DNA of 64,000 nucleotides from Datisca glomerata. Taxonomy: Eukaryota > Streptophyta > Magnoliopsida > Cucurbitales > Datiscaceae. Position numbers and translations under genes: made by a program. The stretch spans positions 186,001 to 250,000 of the forward strand of contig QANY01004819.1 in the NCBI GenBank assembly GCA_003255025.1, written 5' to 3'. Positions 44,801 to 56,408 of this stretch are shown one piece after another (within the stretch, counting starts at the first letter, position 1; each line of letters starts with the position of its first letter). The notes beneath the pieces are model-generated. The model worked only from the letters and a program-made list of their open reading frames with translations, was not told the origin of the DNA and ran no database searches.

Positions 44801-45452
44801 CAACCAACCAGACATTGAATTGTCCTCTCCAAAGAACAATGTCCTAAGACACCTCAGGAGGAAGATGATATGAGAAAGGTTCCCTATGCTTCGGCAGTTA
44901 GAAGTCTCATGTCTGCCATGTTGTGTACGAGATGAGACATTTGTTATGTAGTGATAATTGTCAGTCGTTATCAATCGAATCCAGGTTTGGAACACTGGAT
45001 TGTAGTAAAACCACATTCTCAAGTATCAAAGGAGAATGAAAAACTATATGATTGTTTATTCCGGTAAAGACATGAACCTCACTGGATATACTGATTTTGA
45101 TTTTCAACCAGACAGAGACAGTCAAAAGTTGACATCTGGATCAGTATTCACCCTAGGTGGAGGACTTGTAGTCTGGAGAAGTATTAAACAATCCAGAATT
45201 ACAGATTCCACTATGGAAGCCGAATACATAGCGGCTTGTGAAGCTGTGAAAGAGGCGGTATGGCTCAAAAAGTTCTATTCTAATCTGAAAGTAGTTCTAG
45301 ATATGGACAAGCCATTGATCCTGTACTGTGATAACAGTGGGGTGGTAGCAAATTCCAAAGAACCGATGAGTCATAAGAGGGGCAAGCACATAAAGAGAAA
45401 ATATCATCTTGTAAGGGAGATTGTGCATCAAAGGGATGTGACTGTGGGAAAT
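41816..45452 (+). pseudogene. Ty1/copia retrotransposon 2, gag-pol, decayed
   Basis: Readable order: Lys-rich gag tail, knuckle CFHCGVEGH-stop-KRNC (42365-42406, Trp replaced by stop), protease region ILDSEATDYVC (42500-42535), pre-integrase (42665-42949), integrase zinc region and core (42995-43450; CESCLEDKMTKRHF), integrase C-terminal/GPD-like region (43511-43861; FWNSSKPSLRHFCIWGCP), RT (44020-44700) with the YVDD box intact at 44576-44587 in one frame, and RNase H (45036-45458; SRITDSTMEAEYIAACEA). At least six stops or frameshifts. The frame ends directly in the 3' LTR. Confidence 0.85.
44184..44700 (+). pseudogene. Copia 2 reverse transcriptase region with intact YVDD
   Basis: Open from MRLVTNGYTQRKRVDYEKTF to MMQPEEFVQKGQD, stop at 44409-44411, then KLRKSFYGLKQ and, in a shifted frame, VIFLVLYVDDILLIGNDV. 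The catalytic Asp pair is preserved despite frameshifts on both sides, which points to recent loss compared with copia 1. Confidence 0.8.
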
Positions 45453-45458
45453 TGTTAA
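45036..45458 (+). pseudogene. Copia 2 RNase H domain
   Basis: 140 open codons. LTGYTDFDFQPDRDSQKLTS (first Asp region), SRITDSTMEAEYIAACEA (Glu region) and ILYCDNSGVVANSKEP (second Asp) show a well-kept RNase H. It removes RNA from the RNA-DNA hybrid during reverse transcription. The reading ends GNC-stop at the start of the 3' LTR, so the usual short C-terminal tail is missing. Confidence 0.85.
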
Positions 45459-47720
45459 GGGTTATGCCCTCAAAACATACGCATTGACATTTTGATATGA
45501 AATTTAAGGAGGATTATATTTTTCTTATAATTGTTCTTGTAAATTATTATTGAATAATTTATATAAATGTCCTAAAATTTCATATTCATTAATGAGACTA
45601 TGATCTTGTATTAGTACGAAAGAATTAAGATCATAGATAATGAATAAAATTGTCAGCAACATATTAAAGTATGGAATCTTTAACGAATGGTTGCTAGTAC
45701 GGTTCACTAAACATTATGAATGTGTGTGATCTAGATCCAGATCAATAATGTGAATAAACATCTTAGTGAAGATACTTTATATAATAAGACTATATACGAC
45801 AGGACCGATGTGAATTAATATATTTATTAACGTGTCGTTTATCATAAAGATTTAATACACAGTTATTCAGTGATCATATGTAGATCAGTCTAAATCCTGA
45901 GTAGTCATTATCTCTTATACATGTCTACTGGATCTGTTGATTCACTCGTTAAGGTTTGTTTGTTAATCATGCTAGTGACTTTTATTTTGAAGATTCAGTG
46001 ATATTGATGGCTAGGGACATGATCTTGCAAGATTTAGAATCTAAGCTTTTCGAATGGATCATATATTGGTTATCTTAAGTGTTTATTCTGGAACTGAATG
46101 GTTATTGAGCTCAAATTTATAATAAGATTATAAATTAGTCATTCATTAGTGGATTAATCGTACTTAAGGATCAAGAGGTAATTAGAAGGGTAAAACGGTA
46201 ATTTTGATCGGTTCAATTTACAAACAAATAATTGGAGAATAGAACTACATGAAATGATTATGTCAGTGGACTACATGAGAATACTCTATAAATACTATCT
46301 ATAATCTCTAAGAGTGCAATTTTATACTTATAGTAGAGTAATAATGGAATTAATAAATAAGAATATTTAATTAAAGAGTTTAATTAATAATCTGGTTTAT
46401 TGGAGCTTAGGATTATAGGTTCATGGTCTCCAAGTCAGCTCTATACTACACTGTTTAGGGTGTGAGTATTTCATGACATGGGAAAATGACTAACTTGCAA
46501 AATGAGTTTTTATACTATGAAATAATTATGTGTCGTTAATTAATTAAGAATTATTAATTGAATTATTTATATATTTAAATATAATTTTCCAAAATTATAA
46601 ATATAAATAATTTTCAATTTTTTTTATTATCGATAAGTGAGACAGTATATCTAATTTGTGAAATTAGATAACTACATTATTATTAGATAATAATTTAAAT
46701 AAACTAAATCTGTTATTTGTGAAATACGAGATAAGTTAGTTGATAGGGATGATCAAATATGTTAATTTTGAACTAACTGATATCTACATAATTATCTGAT
46801 TAAAATAAATATATAATTCGTAGTAATCGTCATGTGTCAATCACTGATATGGTATCAGAAATCGACATGGACTACTGTGATACCACATGGCTCTACAGTA
46901 GTGAGTGTACAACACTGTAGTGCCACATGGCACTATAGTGGTGCCGTGAGGCACTGTGTTATCTCACGGCACACTGTAGTGCCATGTGGCACTGCAATTG
47001 TTCACAATTACAGTGGGTCCCACTACAATTGATAATTTTATAATTAAATATTATTTCAGCTAAAAATATTATACGCCATTATCTAGAATATATACAAATA
47101 TTATTTTAATGGCCTTAGTTGTTGAAAGAAGAGGAGAGAATCAATTGATCAGATCATCAATTCGTCAATCAAGAGTTGAATTGTGAACACGATTGGTGTT
47201 AGATAGATTTTCTTCTATTATAAAACATTAATCAAATCTCTAAGAAAATAATCAACACTTCTTTTAGAGAATTGTTTCACTAAAGTTTTTCTCAGTAAAT
47301 CTTTAGATCTCATGTGTTGAGAACATCAAGAGACAAAAAATGTGTCTTGTAATATTCTACGTGTCCACACACATTCTAGTGCATTGTGGATTGACTTGGA
47401 AGATCTTAATGTGGATATCGGAGTCTACTGATCGTTGGAACGATTTCGTGAGAATGAAGGATCGATCAGATTTTACAAGGACACTTGATATAGACAACAA
47501 GAGGTATAGGATTCCTAATCTTGTATGTTGTAGATTAACTTATAAATATATAATGGATATTGACTGATTGAAAATTAGTTTTCAATAAAAAATTTAATTG
47601 GTTATCGTGGCGTTCCGTAAGTTTTGTTTTATTAAAAGATTCATTTTTTTATTAAAAGTTTAATTTTTTAAAAGGCCACGCACGTCCACGCTTCCATCAC
47701 GCACACGCCGCGACGACCAG
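45453..47720 (+). repeat. 3' LTR of copia element 2
   Basis: Starts TGTTAAGGGTTATGCCCTC at 45453. The first 1.35 kb parallel the 5' LTR, and the rest (46810-47720) carries a short inverted-repeat-rich patch (CACTGTAGTGCCA words, 46900-46990) and leader-like DNA. Its end is placed where the 110-bp array resumes (GTAGGCTAGAACATGACG). The target duplication is unclear (GTGTA on the left, GTAGTA-like on the right). Confidence 0.75.
46880..47000. repeat. Short inverted repeats in the 3' LTR (CACTGTAGTGCCA)
   Basis: CACTGTAGTGCCA(C/T)(A/G)TGGCAC occurs about three times in 120 bp, each able to form a small hairpin. Position within the LTR suggests a U3 or leader element. Function unknown. Confidence 0.6.
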
Positions 47721-48250
47721 TAGTAGGCTAGAACATGACGTATCTCACTTCTTAACACACTTGTCACAGGTCACTTAGAATGATTATTTCGCTTCACCTG
47801 GTACACATATGGTAACTACAAATCATCATGAGGGGTAGGCTGGGAGTCGATTTCACTTTTTAGCACGCCTATCATAGGCCACTTAGAATGATTGTTTCTC
47901 TTCGCCAGGCACATCAGTGGTGATGACAAATTATCATGAGGTGTATGTTGTGATTGACGTATATAACTTCTAAGCGCGCGTGTAATAGGACACTTAGAAT
48001 GTTTGTTAAACATCGCAAGGTAAACCAGTGGTAATGAAAATTTATCACGAGGTGTATATTAGGACCGAACATACCTCATTTCTAAGCACGCCTGTCATTG
48101 GCTTAGAATGTGTTTTCACTTCACCACGTACATTCGTGGTAATGACAAATTATCATGGGGTATATACTGGGACTGGACTTATCTCAACTCTCTCTCTGAG
48201 TGCACCAGAGGTAACGACAAAATTACTACAAGGTGTTACTTAGATCTGAA
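47721..48250 (+). repeat. 110-bp tandem array, right segment
   Basis: CACTTAGAATG marks recur at about 47772, 47880, 47990 and 48100, giving a period of about 110 bp. The same unit is seen at 40130-40375. Copia 2 sits inside the array. Confidence 0.85.
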
Positions 48251-48319
48251 CTATCACTCTGAGTGCATCTGAGGTAATGAAAAATTACCACGGGGGTGAC
48301 TTAGGTCTGAAAGATTCCT

Positions 48320-49015
48320 AATATTTATGCATTGATGTCATTTGTTTATGTTATCACTCGATGCTATCGCGGTTATGCCACTAGTTGATGTTATCATTCA
48401 TTCAATTGTGTTATCACATGATGTTCCCTATTAAACCTAATGCTTCATGCTCACATGCCATTCTTGATGCTATCATTTGATTTTATGACTTAATGCTCTC
48501 ACACGGTGTTACTTACTTCTATCTGATGATGTGTTATCATGCTATTATAGCTTAATACTCACATGTTGTTTGACGTTTTCATTCAATGGCCATCACTTGA
48601 TGTAATCACACAATGTTACTTATTTCTATATGGTGAAGCGTAATCATTTTATCATAGATTCATTCTCATATGCTATTTGATGCTATCATTCATTGACTGT
48701 CATTTGATGTTGTCTCATGATGTTACTTATCTCTACATGATAATGTATTATTATGATATCATTACTTGTTATTATTAGTTAAGTTATTGCGTGATGTTAT
48801 TGCTTGATATTACTTACGCCTGCTTCATGATATAACATGATGATGCATTTTTTTACGGGATAAGGTGTTATTGTACTACCCTAGTTTCATGCTCATACAT
48901 TATTCCATGATATCACAATTTGATGTTATTATTCAATGTCATCATATGTGCTATTACATAACATCAATTATCTCTTCCCGATAATGTATTACTACGCTGT
49001 CTTAACTTCTCTTAA
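48320..49015 (+). repeat. Degenerate GATGTTATCA / TTACTTATCTCTA repeats
   Basis: Irregular repetition of ATGCTATCATT, GATGTTACTTAT and TGATAATGTATTA-type words with no fixed period. A purine run AAAAAAAAGGGAGAA at 49019-49033 ends the block and could be the polypurine tract of the Tat/Ogre-like element, but no 3' LTR follows. Confidence 0.5.
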
Positions 49016-49033
49016 ATTTAAAAAAAAGGGAGA

Positions 49034-51750
49034 ATATGCATACACAAAACAGTGTACTCAAATTGATGGTTCATAGAATAGCAAAAGATGATCAACTACA
49101 TGGATGGAAATTCGAAGTAAATTCCAGAAGACTACAATTTTTTTAAAAGTAGACATAGTACAATCAAGTAACATAGTAATTGATCTACTCGATTCGCATC
49201 AAAATGCTCGTAGGAATTTCAGGGCATGCAACGTCAAGTCATTTCTAAAAATGTCTATGTTCGCTTCGAGATAGTGCAAGAACGTGAGATTTTGTAGGAA
49301 TCCTTGATAGAAATCATAATCATAATGCAAGCAATTATATTGTACTGGTAATGGGTACTATGAAAAGATTATTGGCCTTCCCTTTTCCACATTTAGACAT
49401 GACAAGAGTTGTTGAATGGGTCAGAATAACCACCACGCTTCACTTTTACACCAGAATAAAACTATTTTTTATTCCCACCAAGGTTGATGTCCATATCTGA
49501 CATAGGCCACATGTTCTCCGACATGTAACCAGAAAGCTCTAATATATAAGAATGATGCTTGATGTACCCAAATCTATCAATGCTCATTGGGAAGTTGACT
49601 GCTTTAGGCGTCATTACACAACTCCATTGAATATAAATCCTCATTCTCGATTTCCAATAAGTGTAATCATTACCCTTGGTATTTATCTTCTACAGTTGGT
49701 CTGTAAGCTTCGTTATAATCTTGTAAACTAGAGTATATTTTATAGGCTGGGAGTTATAGCCATCTTCCACAGTTGGTCCCTGATCAAGTTCTCAAGCTAA
49801 TGCAGCTCACCGTTCTTGCACTGTTAGAGACAAGTAAGGTATGCATCCTCGCTTGAGATTGTTTCTTTACCCATTTTGCAAGCATAAAAAACCTTCTGGC
49901 ATTCTTTTTGTTGGAATATATCTTTCGATAAAATGATGCCCATAAAATTATTAGCAAGAAGAATGGATTTTGATCTATTGACTACTTTAGTCAGCCTCCC
50001 TTAGAGTTCATCATTTTGTTTGGTTTCACTTGTGGGATGTGACAGTGTAAACATTCTAGTTCTTGTTGTAATTAAAATTTTGAAAATCCTAGTTAGGGAA
50101 GTAATTATGGTGTGTTTCATATAGTAAAAAAGGTTCTATAATACTCTTATGTTTGGATAACTTGAAGACCAAATCCATAGAGCAGTTGACAGTTAATCTA
50201 ATCTAAACTGTGTTGATGCCACTAAGCAACATGCCAATAGCCTTATATTTTGTAGGGTTATATTCTTCTCCTAAGGTTCACATAGTAGCAATTATGGTTA
50301 CAAATTGTTATGAATATGATTTGCTATCATTTCACTTTGTATTATATTTCCTTGTTGGATACAATTGCCCACCTCGTTTTGATTACCCTCCTTTCCATTT
50401 TCTTATGGAACTCACATGGTTATTGTAAATTGTATACGTAATGAAAGATTCTTGATGTTTGCAATCAAATTTTTTATTTAACTATTGAGTTCTTTTTCAG
50501 GTACTAGCCTTTTGTTTAGCAAGCCATTTCCATCAACAACATTGATTTTTTGTTCACCATAACTACAAAAGGGGTTGAACAACCTATTCAGGTATGTTCA
50601 TCCTTAACCAAATGGTTTAGCAAGTCATTTCCAAGAACTATAAGTTTCTTCCCATTTCTCATCATCTTTTGTCTGATTTGGCAAGGCATCGTTTGTTCTC
50701 CCCATTTGATATGAAAGTTTTTGTATTATATTTAGTGTATAAATGTTGGCAGAGGTAATATTTTTAGACAACCATTAATTCATTATGTACTTGATGGATA
50801 CAATGTTTGTATATTTGCTTATGACTAGACGGGATGCAAAAAAACCTATATAAGGGTATGTTATAAGCTCAAAGTTTTGTAGTGCATAATCTTGCAACTA
50901 CGAAGTTCTTTCTGACAAATGCTTAACCTATGCAGCTAATTGAAATTCAAGTATTGATTCTTTTGTTGGCCTTAAAGTATTCTTTCTTTCCAATGTTTTA
51001 AAGGACTTTCTCCTAAAATTTTAGTTTTCTAACTTTATATAGCATAGAAGTTTTCTATATGTCTATATATATGTATGTTAAAACCCACTCTAATTGTTAT
51101 ATTTATGTTTTAATGGTAATTAACGCACAAGTAGTAGGACGACCACTAGTAAGATCCTACTGGAAGAAATAAGGGGGCTGAGAAGGGAGTAGGAAACAGA
51201 AGCAGTACTAACAGTGTTGCATTCGTGAAACAATTGAGGGAGCAGGAAATAGGAGTAAGAAACAGTATCAGTACTAACAGTGATGCATTCGTACATCCAT
51301 AATCCTCTAGCTATGCTTTAAATTTCCTTCTCTTTGTTTAGATTAGGTTGATCCTCTTTAGTTTGACCCTTGTATGGATTTTCCTTTCTTTTGTTTGAAG
51401 TTGTCATTATGTAAATTAGTTGTTTATGGTATTAGAATCAAATTGTTAGTTTTATAAATGTTTACTATATTGAAATGATTTGGGAAACTGAATGCAACTT
51501 TATGAAACTTGTTAGTGTAGTCGTGTTTTTAAGTGTTGGACTTCCTAGAGATAATTGAGCAATCATCTCTATATTTTAATAGTTAACTTATCAAGAATGC
51601 GTAGTTTCAAAATGGATAAAGATTGAGTACGTCTCAATAGGTAAAAAGATTGGTTACTACATTTAAGACAAGCGTAAAATATAATCATAAATAGATATCT
51701 TAGTAGTTGGTGTTTTAAATTATAGAGCTACAAAGTAGTATGGTGTTCAA
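49034..51750. other. Unassigned DNA between the Tat-like remnant and the tandem array
   Basis: A minus-strand 60-codon frame (49644-49462, opening MRIYIQWSCVMTPKAVNF) and a plus-strand 72-codon frame (50210-50428, opening MLMPLSNMPIALYF) are open but unrecognised. GGAGTAGGAAACAG(A/T)AGCAGTACT-type words are duplicated near 51190 and 51262. Could be the interior of the CACTA element that ends at 54050. Confidence 0.35.
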
Positions 51751-51756
51751 ACTAAC

Positions 51757-52470
51757 CATGATTGAAATGTGGGGTAGGATATGGTGTTCTAACTGACTAA
51801 GGATTGCATCATCTCTGATTAATGGGTTTTCTTCATTGTTGTTATTGTTTTAACTATATTTAGTGGAAGAGGGCTGATAATTTCTGTACTTACCATGATT
51901 GAAATGGTGGGAGGGGGTACATGGTGTTAAAACTAACGAAGCATTACATCATCTCTGATTAATGATTTTTCTTCTTTGTTGTTATTGTTTTAACTATGTT
52001 TAGTGGTAGATGGATGATAAATTTCTATACTTACCATGATTGAAATGTGGGGGGGGGGGGTATATGGTGTTCAAATTGGCCAAGGATTGCATCATCTCTA
52101 ATTAATGGTTTTTCTTCTTTATTGTTATTGTTTTAACTATGTTTAGTGGAAGAGGGATGATAAATTTTTGTAGTTATCATGATTGAAATGTCTGTTGGGA
52201 GGGGGTAACTGACCGAAGATTGCATCATCTCTTATTAATGGTTTTTCTTCTTTGTTGTTATTGTTTTAACTATGTTTAATGGAAGGGGCTGATAAACTTC
52301 TGTAGTTACGATGATTGAAATGTTGAGGGGTATATGACAAAGGATTGCATCATCTCTAATTAATGATTTTTCCTCTCTGTTGTTATTTTTTGACTCTGTT
52401 TCGTAGAAGATGGCTAATAAATTTATGTAGTTATTATGATTGAAATAGGGGGTATATGGTGCTCAAACTT
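51757..52470 (+). repeat. Tandem repeat, 126-143-bp units, about 5 copies, with G-runs
   Basis: CATGATTGAAATG marks lie at about 51757, 51894, 52035, 52178, 52309 and 52435. Each unit holds ATTGCATCATCTCT, TTGTTGTTATTGTTTTAACT and a G-rich spacer. One spacer is an uninterrupted G12 (52049-52060). The G-runs differ in length between units. Confidence 0.9.
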
Positions 52471-53304
52471 TTATGTTGAACATTATGTATTGTTTGTGTA
52501 AAGAAAACTGTGTTTAACGTCCTCTAACTAGCTTAATATTTGAAAAGTCTTCTGTAGAAATCATATATAGTAGGTTTATAAGTGGATATTGAACTACAAC
52601 AATTATTTTATCCATCGAGGTCACAACAAATACTTAGTTACTCAGTTGGGTGCATGGTTTCACATAGTGATTAGAAAAGATTCTCTTGGGCTATGCAAAA
52701 TGTTTTTTGAAAAATATGATTGGGAACACATGGAAATTTGAAGAAAATGTGGGTTGGTCCTAATAGTATGTTTTGATAATTAGTTTTGTGATATGAACCT
52801 TGGTATGTTTTTTGATCTTTTTTTTGGACATTTGGTATTATGTTTGATCTGGACCGTTTTCCATCAACTAACGCACAAGGAGTGAACTACATGTTAAACT
52901 CCAAACTTTGGTAGTAGATTTAGTATCAAATATCCAAACGGTTCTGAGTATCATATTACATGGTATGTATTTTTCAATGTAATCTTTATACTTCCATACA
53001 ATTCATATTTAATATGTTTTTTTTTCTTCTTTTTGGGGGTGAGAGAATGGATGGATTTGAAAGGCATAGTGTTGCTATGAACCTTCTCTGTCACTTAAGC
53101 TTTGTTATGATCTTATAAGACATTGTTTTAGATAAACTTGGCTTCTTATTAAATGTTACATTTTGAGTCAGAATATAATAAACTAAGTTTGTAGTTAAAT
53201 GTCAGAATTTGGTTGCTCTCCACCGACTATACTACATTGGAATGTTGTAAGTCTGCCACCAATTATTTACTTCCTTATCTAATAAGTCATTTCTTAGCTA
53301 TTGA
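52471..53304. other. Unassigned non-coding DNA
   Basis: AT-rich. I see no repeats, no conserved frames and no recognised element ends. Confidence 0.4.
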
Positions 53305-54050
53305 TCATTTAGATTGTACTATTTAGAATAGGAGGTTTGCTCCTTCATCTGAATGGATCATCTATGCTTTGGTACAACACTTTGATCTTGTCCTGAAGTA
53401 TCACTAAGGCAGTTATCTGCGCCACCACCTCCTCACCAAAGAAAACCACCAAATGGACCTCCTTGGGTACCTCCACCTTCAGTACCTAGATGTGAATTTA
53501 TAGTGGATTTTAGTTTGTTTTTAGATAAATTTCTTTTGTTTGCTCTATTTAAAAACAAATATGTAATTATCATTTTGAGATTTAATTTCTAGTAGACAAT
53601 TAGTATGTAACAATTTTGACTAATTAAATAAATTGATATGTGAATTTTTTATTTCATGATATTCTCTGAAAAATTATTTACTTTTTATATTTGTACAATT
53701 GTAAGTATAAGTAATAAAAAGTTATAAAAAGTATTTAAATGACATTAACAAAACAATAAGTAATGAAAAATGCTATGAAAGACCTACGATAGAATTTATA
53801 AAACATTATGAAAGACCTATGATAGCATGTATAAAACGCTATAAAAAACCTAATACAGTATTTATAAAACGCTATGAAAGGCATTTTATAGCATTTTTAA
53901 ATGCTATCGTAGGCTTTTTATAGCGTTTAAAAACGGTTATCATAGGTAGTGGACTTTTAATAACGTCAGTATACATCACATTTTTGGAAACACTATCAAA
54001 ACTTTATGATAGTGTTTTTTGACAGCAATCATAGCATTTTTGTTGTGGTG
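53305..54050. mobile_element. Right end of a third CACTA element, same family as 4362-9150
   Basis: TTGATCATTTAGATTGTACT onward parallels 8415-9150, including the proline-rich segment and the subterminal AAAACGCTATGAAAG array (53760-54040). It ends TTTTTGTTGTGGTG at 54050 (terminus CACCACAACAAAAA, one change from CACTAC). The left end was not found. The reading PPPPHQRKPPNGPPWVPPP here (near 53421-53490) is open, while it is broken in the first element. The element interior probably extends left into unassigned DNA. Confidence 0.75.
53375..53570 (+). pseudogene. Proline-rich C-terminal exon remnant of a CACTA-borne gene
   Basis: One frame reads CPEVSLRQLSAPPPPHQRK and then PPNGPPWVPPPSVPRCEF for about 65 codons before a stop. 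Proline-rich tails are seen in proteins encoded by CACTA elements, but no conserved catalytic domain is attached here. It is the only part of the element with a protein-like composition. Confidence 0.35.
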
Positions 54051-54059
54051 TCATCATCT

Positions 54060-55550
54060 CCATCTCATGTATTTTGTCTATTGTGCAAGAGAGATGTGAT
54101 TTTTGGTGTTTAGGTTTTTTATGGATGGAGACTTAATTGAAGGATAGGCGTCCCTAAATAAATTGAGCTTTAATAAAGACAAATCTAATGAGTAAGCTCC
54201 TACTAAAAATTACATGAAAGTAAATATCTTCATGATCTTCAATCTTCATGCTTTATGAGCTCCTATGAAAATAAATATTTTTATGATCTTCAATTGGAAT
54301 GCCTTGTAATAATTTTTCCAATATCCTCTACAAACTTGGTTAAATTTATTAGCAACGTCAATGTTTTGTTATCATCAAAAGTTATCTCGTAAAGATATAG
54401 GGCTAACAAGATTAATCCTAGCTAGATATTATAGATCTATAGTTAATTTTAATTAATAATTTTTGTTACTTAAAATAAGACCAAATGGTAGACAAATTAG
54501 GTATAAATTTCGTGTCTTTTAATTATTGATTCTTACAACACCTGAAATTCATAGGCTACCTCTAGGACCATAAGAGTAAAATAACTCTTAGCTAAATAAT
54601 TAATAGACTCTACCGATCAAACTCAGTATTGAATTTATTAATTACTATATATAATTAATTCAACTATAGAATTGTAACTAAAATCGTATTTTATATTACT
54701 CGATATATTAACTTTGGTCTACTATTCATTATGTGTTGTCCCTCCATAATCTAGCACCATGTCAAATTAGATAAAGTACTATCAAACTAATGTATGCAGA
54801 TCTCATATTCTGAAGTTTCAAATCACGCTCTACTGATCAATAGTCATAATTTTTATACTTGATACCCTCAAGTAAAATTATCCAATCTCTAACGATTGAT
54901 TAGAAATACTAAGCGTTTTGTTTACTATGATCAAATAAACATATTGAATTTAAGGTTAATATGTCACTTACTTAAAAGTGTATATTGACTCTACTATTGA
55001 GAATCTATGTATCCTTACTATCTAACGACTCACTTATCCAACCTGCATATGTGTTGACCCATAGAGTGTAAATCATAATAAATCAAAATAACCAAGCTAT
55101 TAAATATGAGTGCACAACTCTCTCATGATTAAGAGCATTCATAATATAATAACAAAGAGTCATGCTTTTTTTAAGATAATACTTTCCCAAAAACTTATTG
55201 GTTCATCCTTTCAATGCATTCCAAATGCGCTAGTATGTTTAATTATATACTCCACCTAATGATAAAGATAACTTGATCACCATACGCGATAGAATCGATG
55301 CACTACAATCTTTTTTAGTAAATCACTCAGCTTAACTATACTGTGAAAATGAGTATGATCTTCAAGTCATAAAGAACTTTGATCCTATGAAATAAACTTC
55401 ATAAGACCCATAAAATAAGTATATATGCTTGTGGTCCTTTTACAAGAATATATCACATGTAATATAAGAATAATAATTTTTTATTTTAATTCAAAATTAA
55501 TGTCTCGCTATAATATAAAATTCTCGTGCTTTAAGGGCGCAATCCTAATA
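54060..55550 (-). repeat. Probable solo copia-type LTR (minus strand)
   Basis: On the minus strand it begins TATTAGGATTGCGCCCTTAA, parallel in style to the starts of the copia 2 LTRs (GGTTATGCCC, then AAA(G/A)CAT). The body is AT-rich with GTAATTAATAAATTCAATAC and GATCAGTAGAGCGTG-type words. No coding sequence on either side belongs to it, so it would be a solo LTR. The left boundary, next to the CACTA terminus, is not defined. Confidence 0.4.
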
Positions 55551-55734
55551 GAGCAAGCCGCCTTTTGTGAGCATAATTTGAGACATATCAACTGATATTG
55601 TAGTAACCCAACCATTAAGTCAAATGATAAGATTAAATAAACCTTACCGCATTCGAAACAACATGGAGGCACATGACTTGGTGGAGTTAGGACGAGGGTC
55701 GTTATGTCAGTATGTCATCATGACCTCCTTAAAA

Positions 55735-55786
55735 AGTTTGACACTAGCATACGTTACCCTAACTTTGACACTAGCATAAGTGTCAT
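55735..55786 (+). repeat. Short direct repeat TTTGACACTAGCATA
   Basis: TTTGACACTAGCATACG and TTTGACACTAGCATAAG lie about 28 bp apart, upstream of a possible TATA box at 55831-55838. Confidence 0.8.
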
Positions 55787-55830
55787 TTACTTATTGGTCT
55801 CAAAAAAAGGGTTTCCTTTCCTTTTTTTCT

Positions 55831-56116
55831 CAATATAAGTGGTTTCAAATGAGGGAAACATACATAGTCTCTCACTCTCATCTCTCTCTTACTACTAAGG
55901 CATATTCACTCATCACTCTAATCTTTCTATCATTAAAGCTCCTCTCTCTCATACACATTCACATTGTGGGGTTTCACAACCACCATGGCTAGTACCTTGA
56001 CAATCCCAAGGAGGTGCCCTGACCAACGGTTATCACCGTCTAGACTCACTAAAGATGTTCATCCTTACCTCAGTGCTAGCTCATCCCCGTTCTCACAACG
56101 CTTTTCTAATGACTAG
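55831..56116 (+). CDS. Possible small transcription unit, 43-codon frame, unrecognised
   Basis: CAATATAAGT (55831-55840) is followed by a CT-rich leader (TCTCACTCTCATCTCTCTCT) and an ATG in a strong context (ACCACCATGG at 55979-55988). The frame 55985-56116 opens MASTLTIPRRCPDQRLSPSR and ends FSND; it is Ser/Arg-rich and could be an organelle-targeting start. No downstream exon was recognised. It may be an LTR leader instead of a gene. Confidence 0.3.
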
Positions 56117-56408
56117 TCACCTTTTCATCTACACAGTCTATTCAGGCACCAACATAAACACTTGTCATGGATGTAATGATGGTTGATGACACTACTGAGT
56201 TTGCTTCCATATCATTCTTGATTGTTGTGTTGTAATGACTCAGATGTGGATACTTGTTGCACGACTGTGTAGATTTGGATGTTGTGATGTTCAATGTTCA
56301 ACACGATCTAGAAACTGTTAAATATTACGATACCATAGAATGACAATACTTTTAAAAGACATATAAGGTGAAAAACCTTTTCAAAACTAGTAGTTGAATA
56401 AGATGGTC

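Noticed and set aside
48320..49015. CRISPR-like array
   Set aside because: Repeats are degenerate with no fixed spacer length, in eukaryotic repeat DNA.
49462..49644. Host gene exon (MRIYIQWSCVMTPKAVNF...)
   Set aside because: Composition is protein-like but no family is recognised and no splice partners or second exon were found; kept only as a note in the unassigned stretch.
50558..50580. TTCACCATAACTACAAAAGG as the left end of the CACTA element ending at 54050
   Set aside because: The 3-bp flank (GTT) does not match TCA at 54051-54053 and no subterminal repeats follow.
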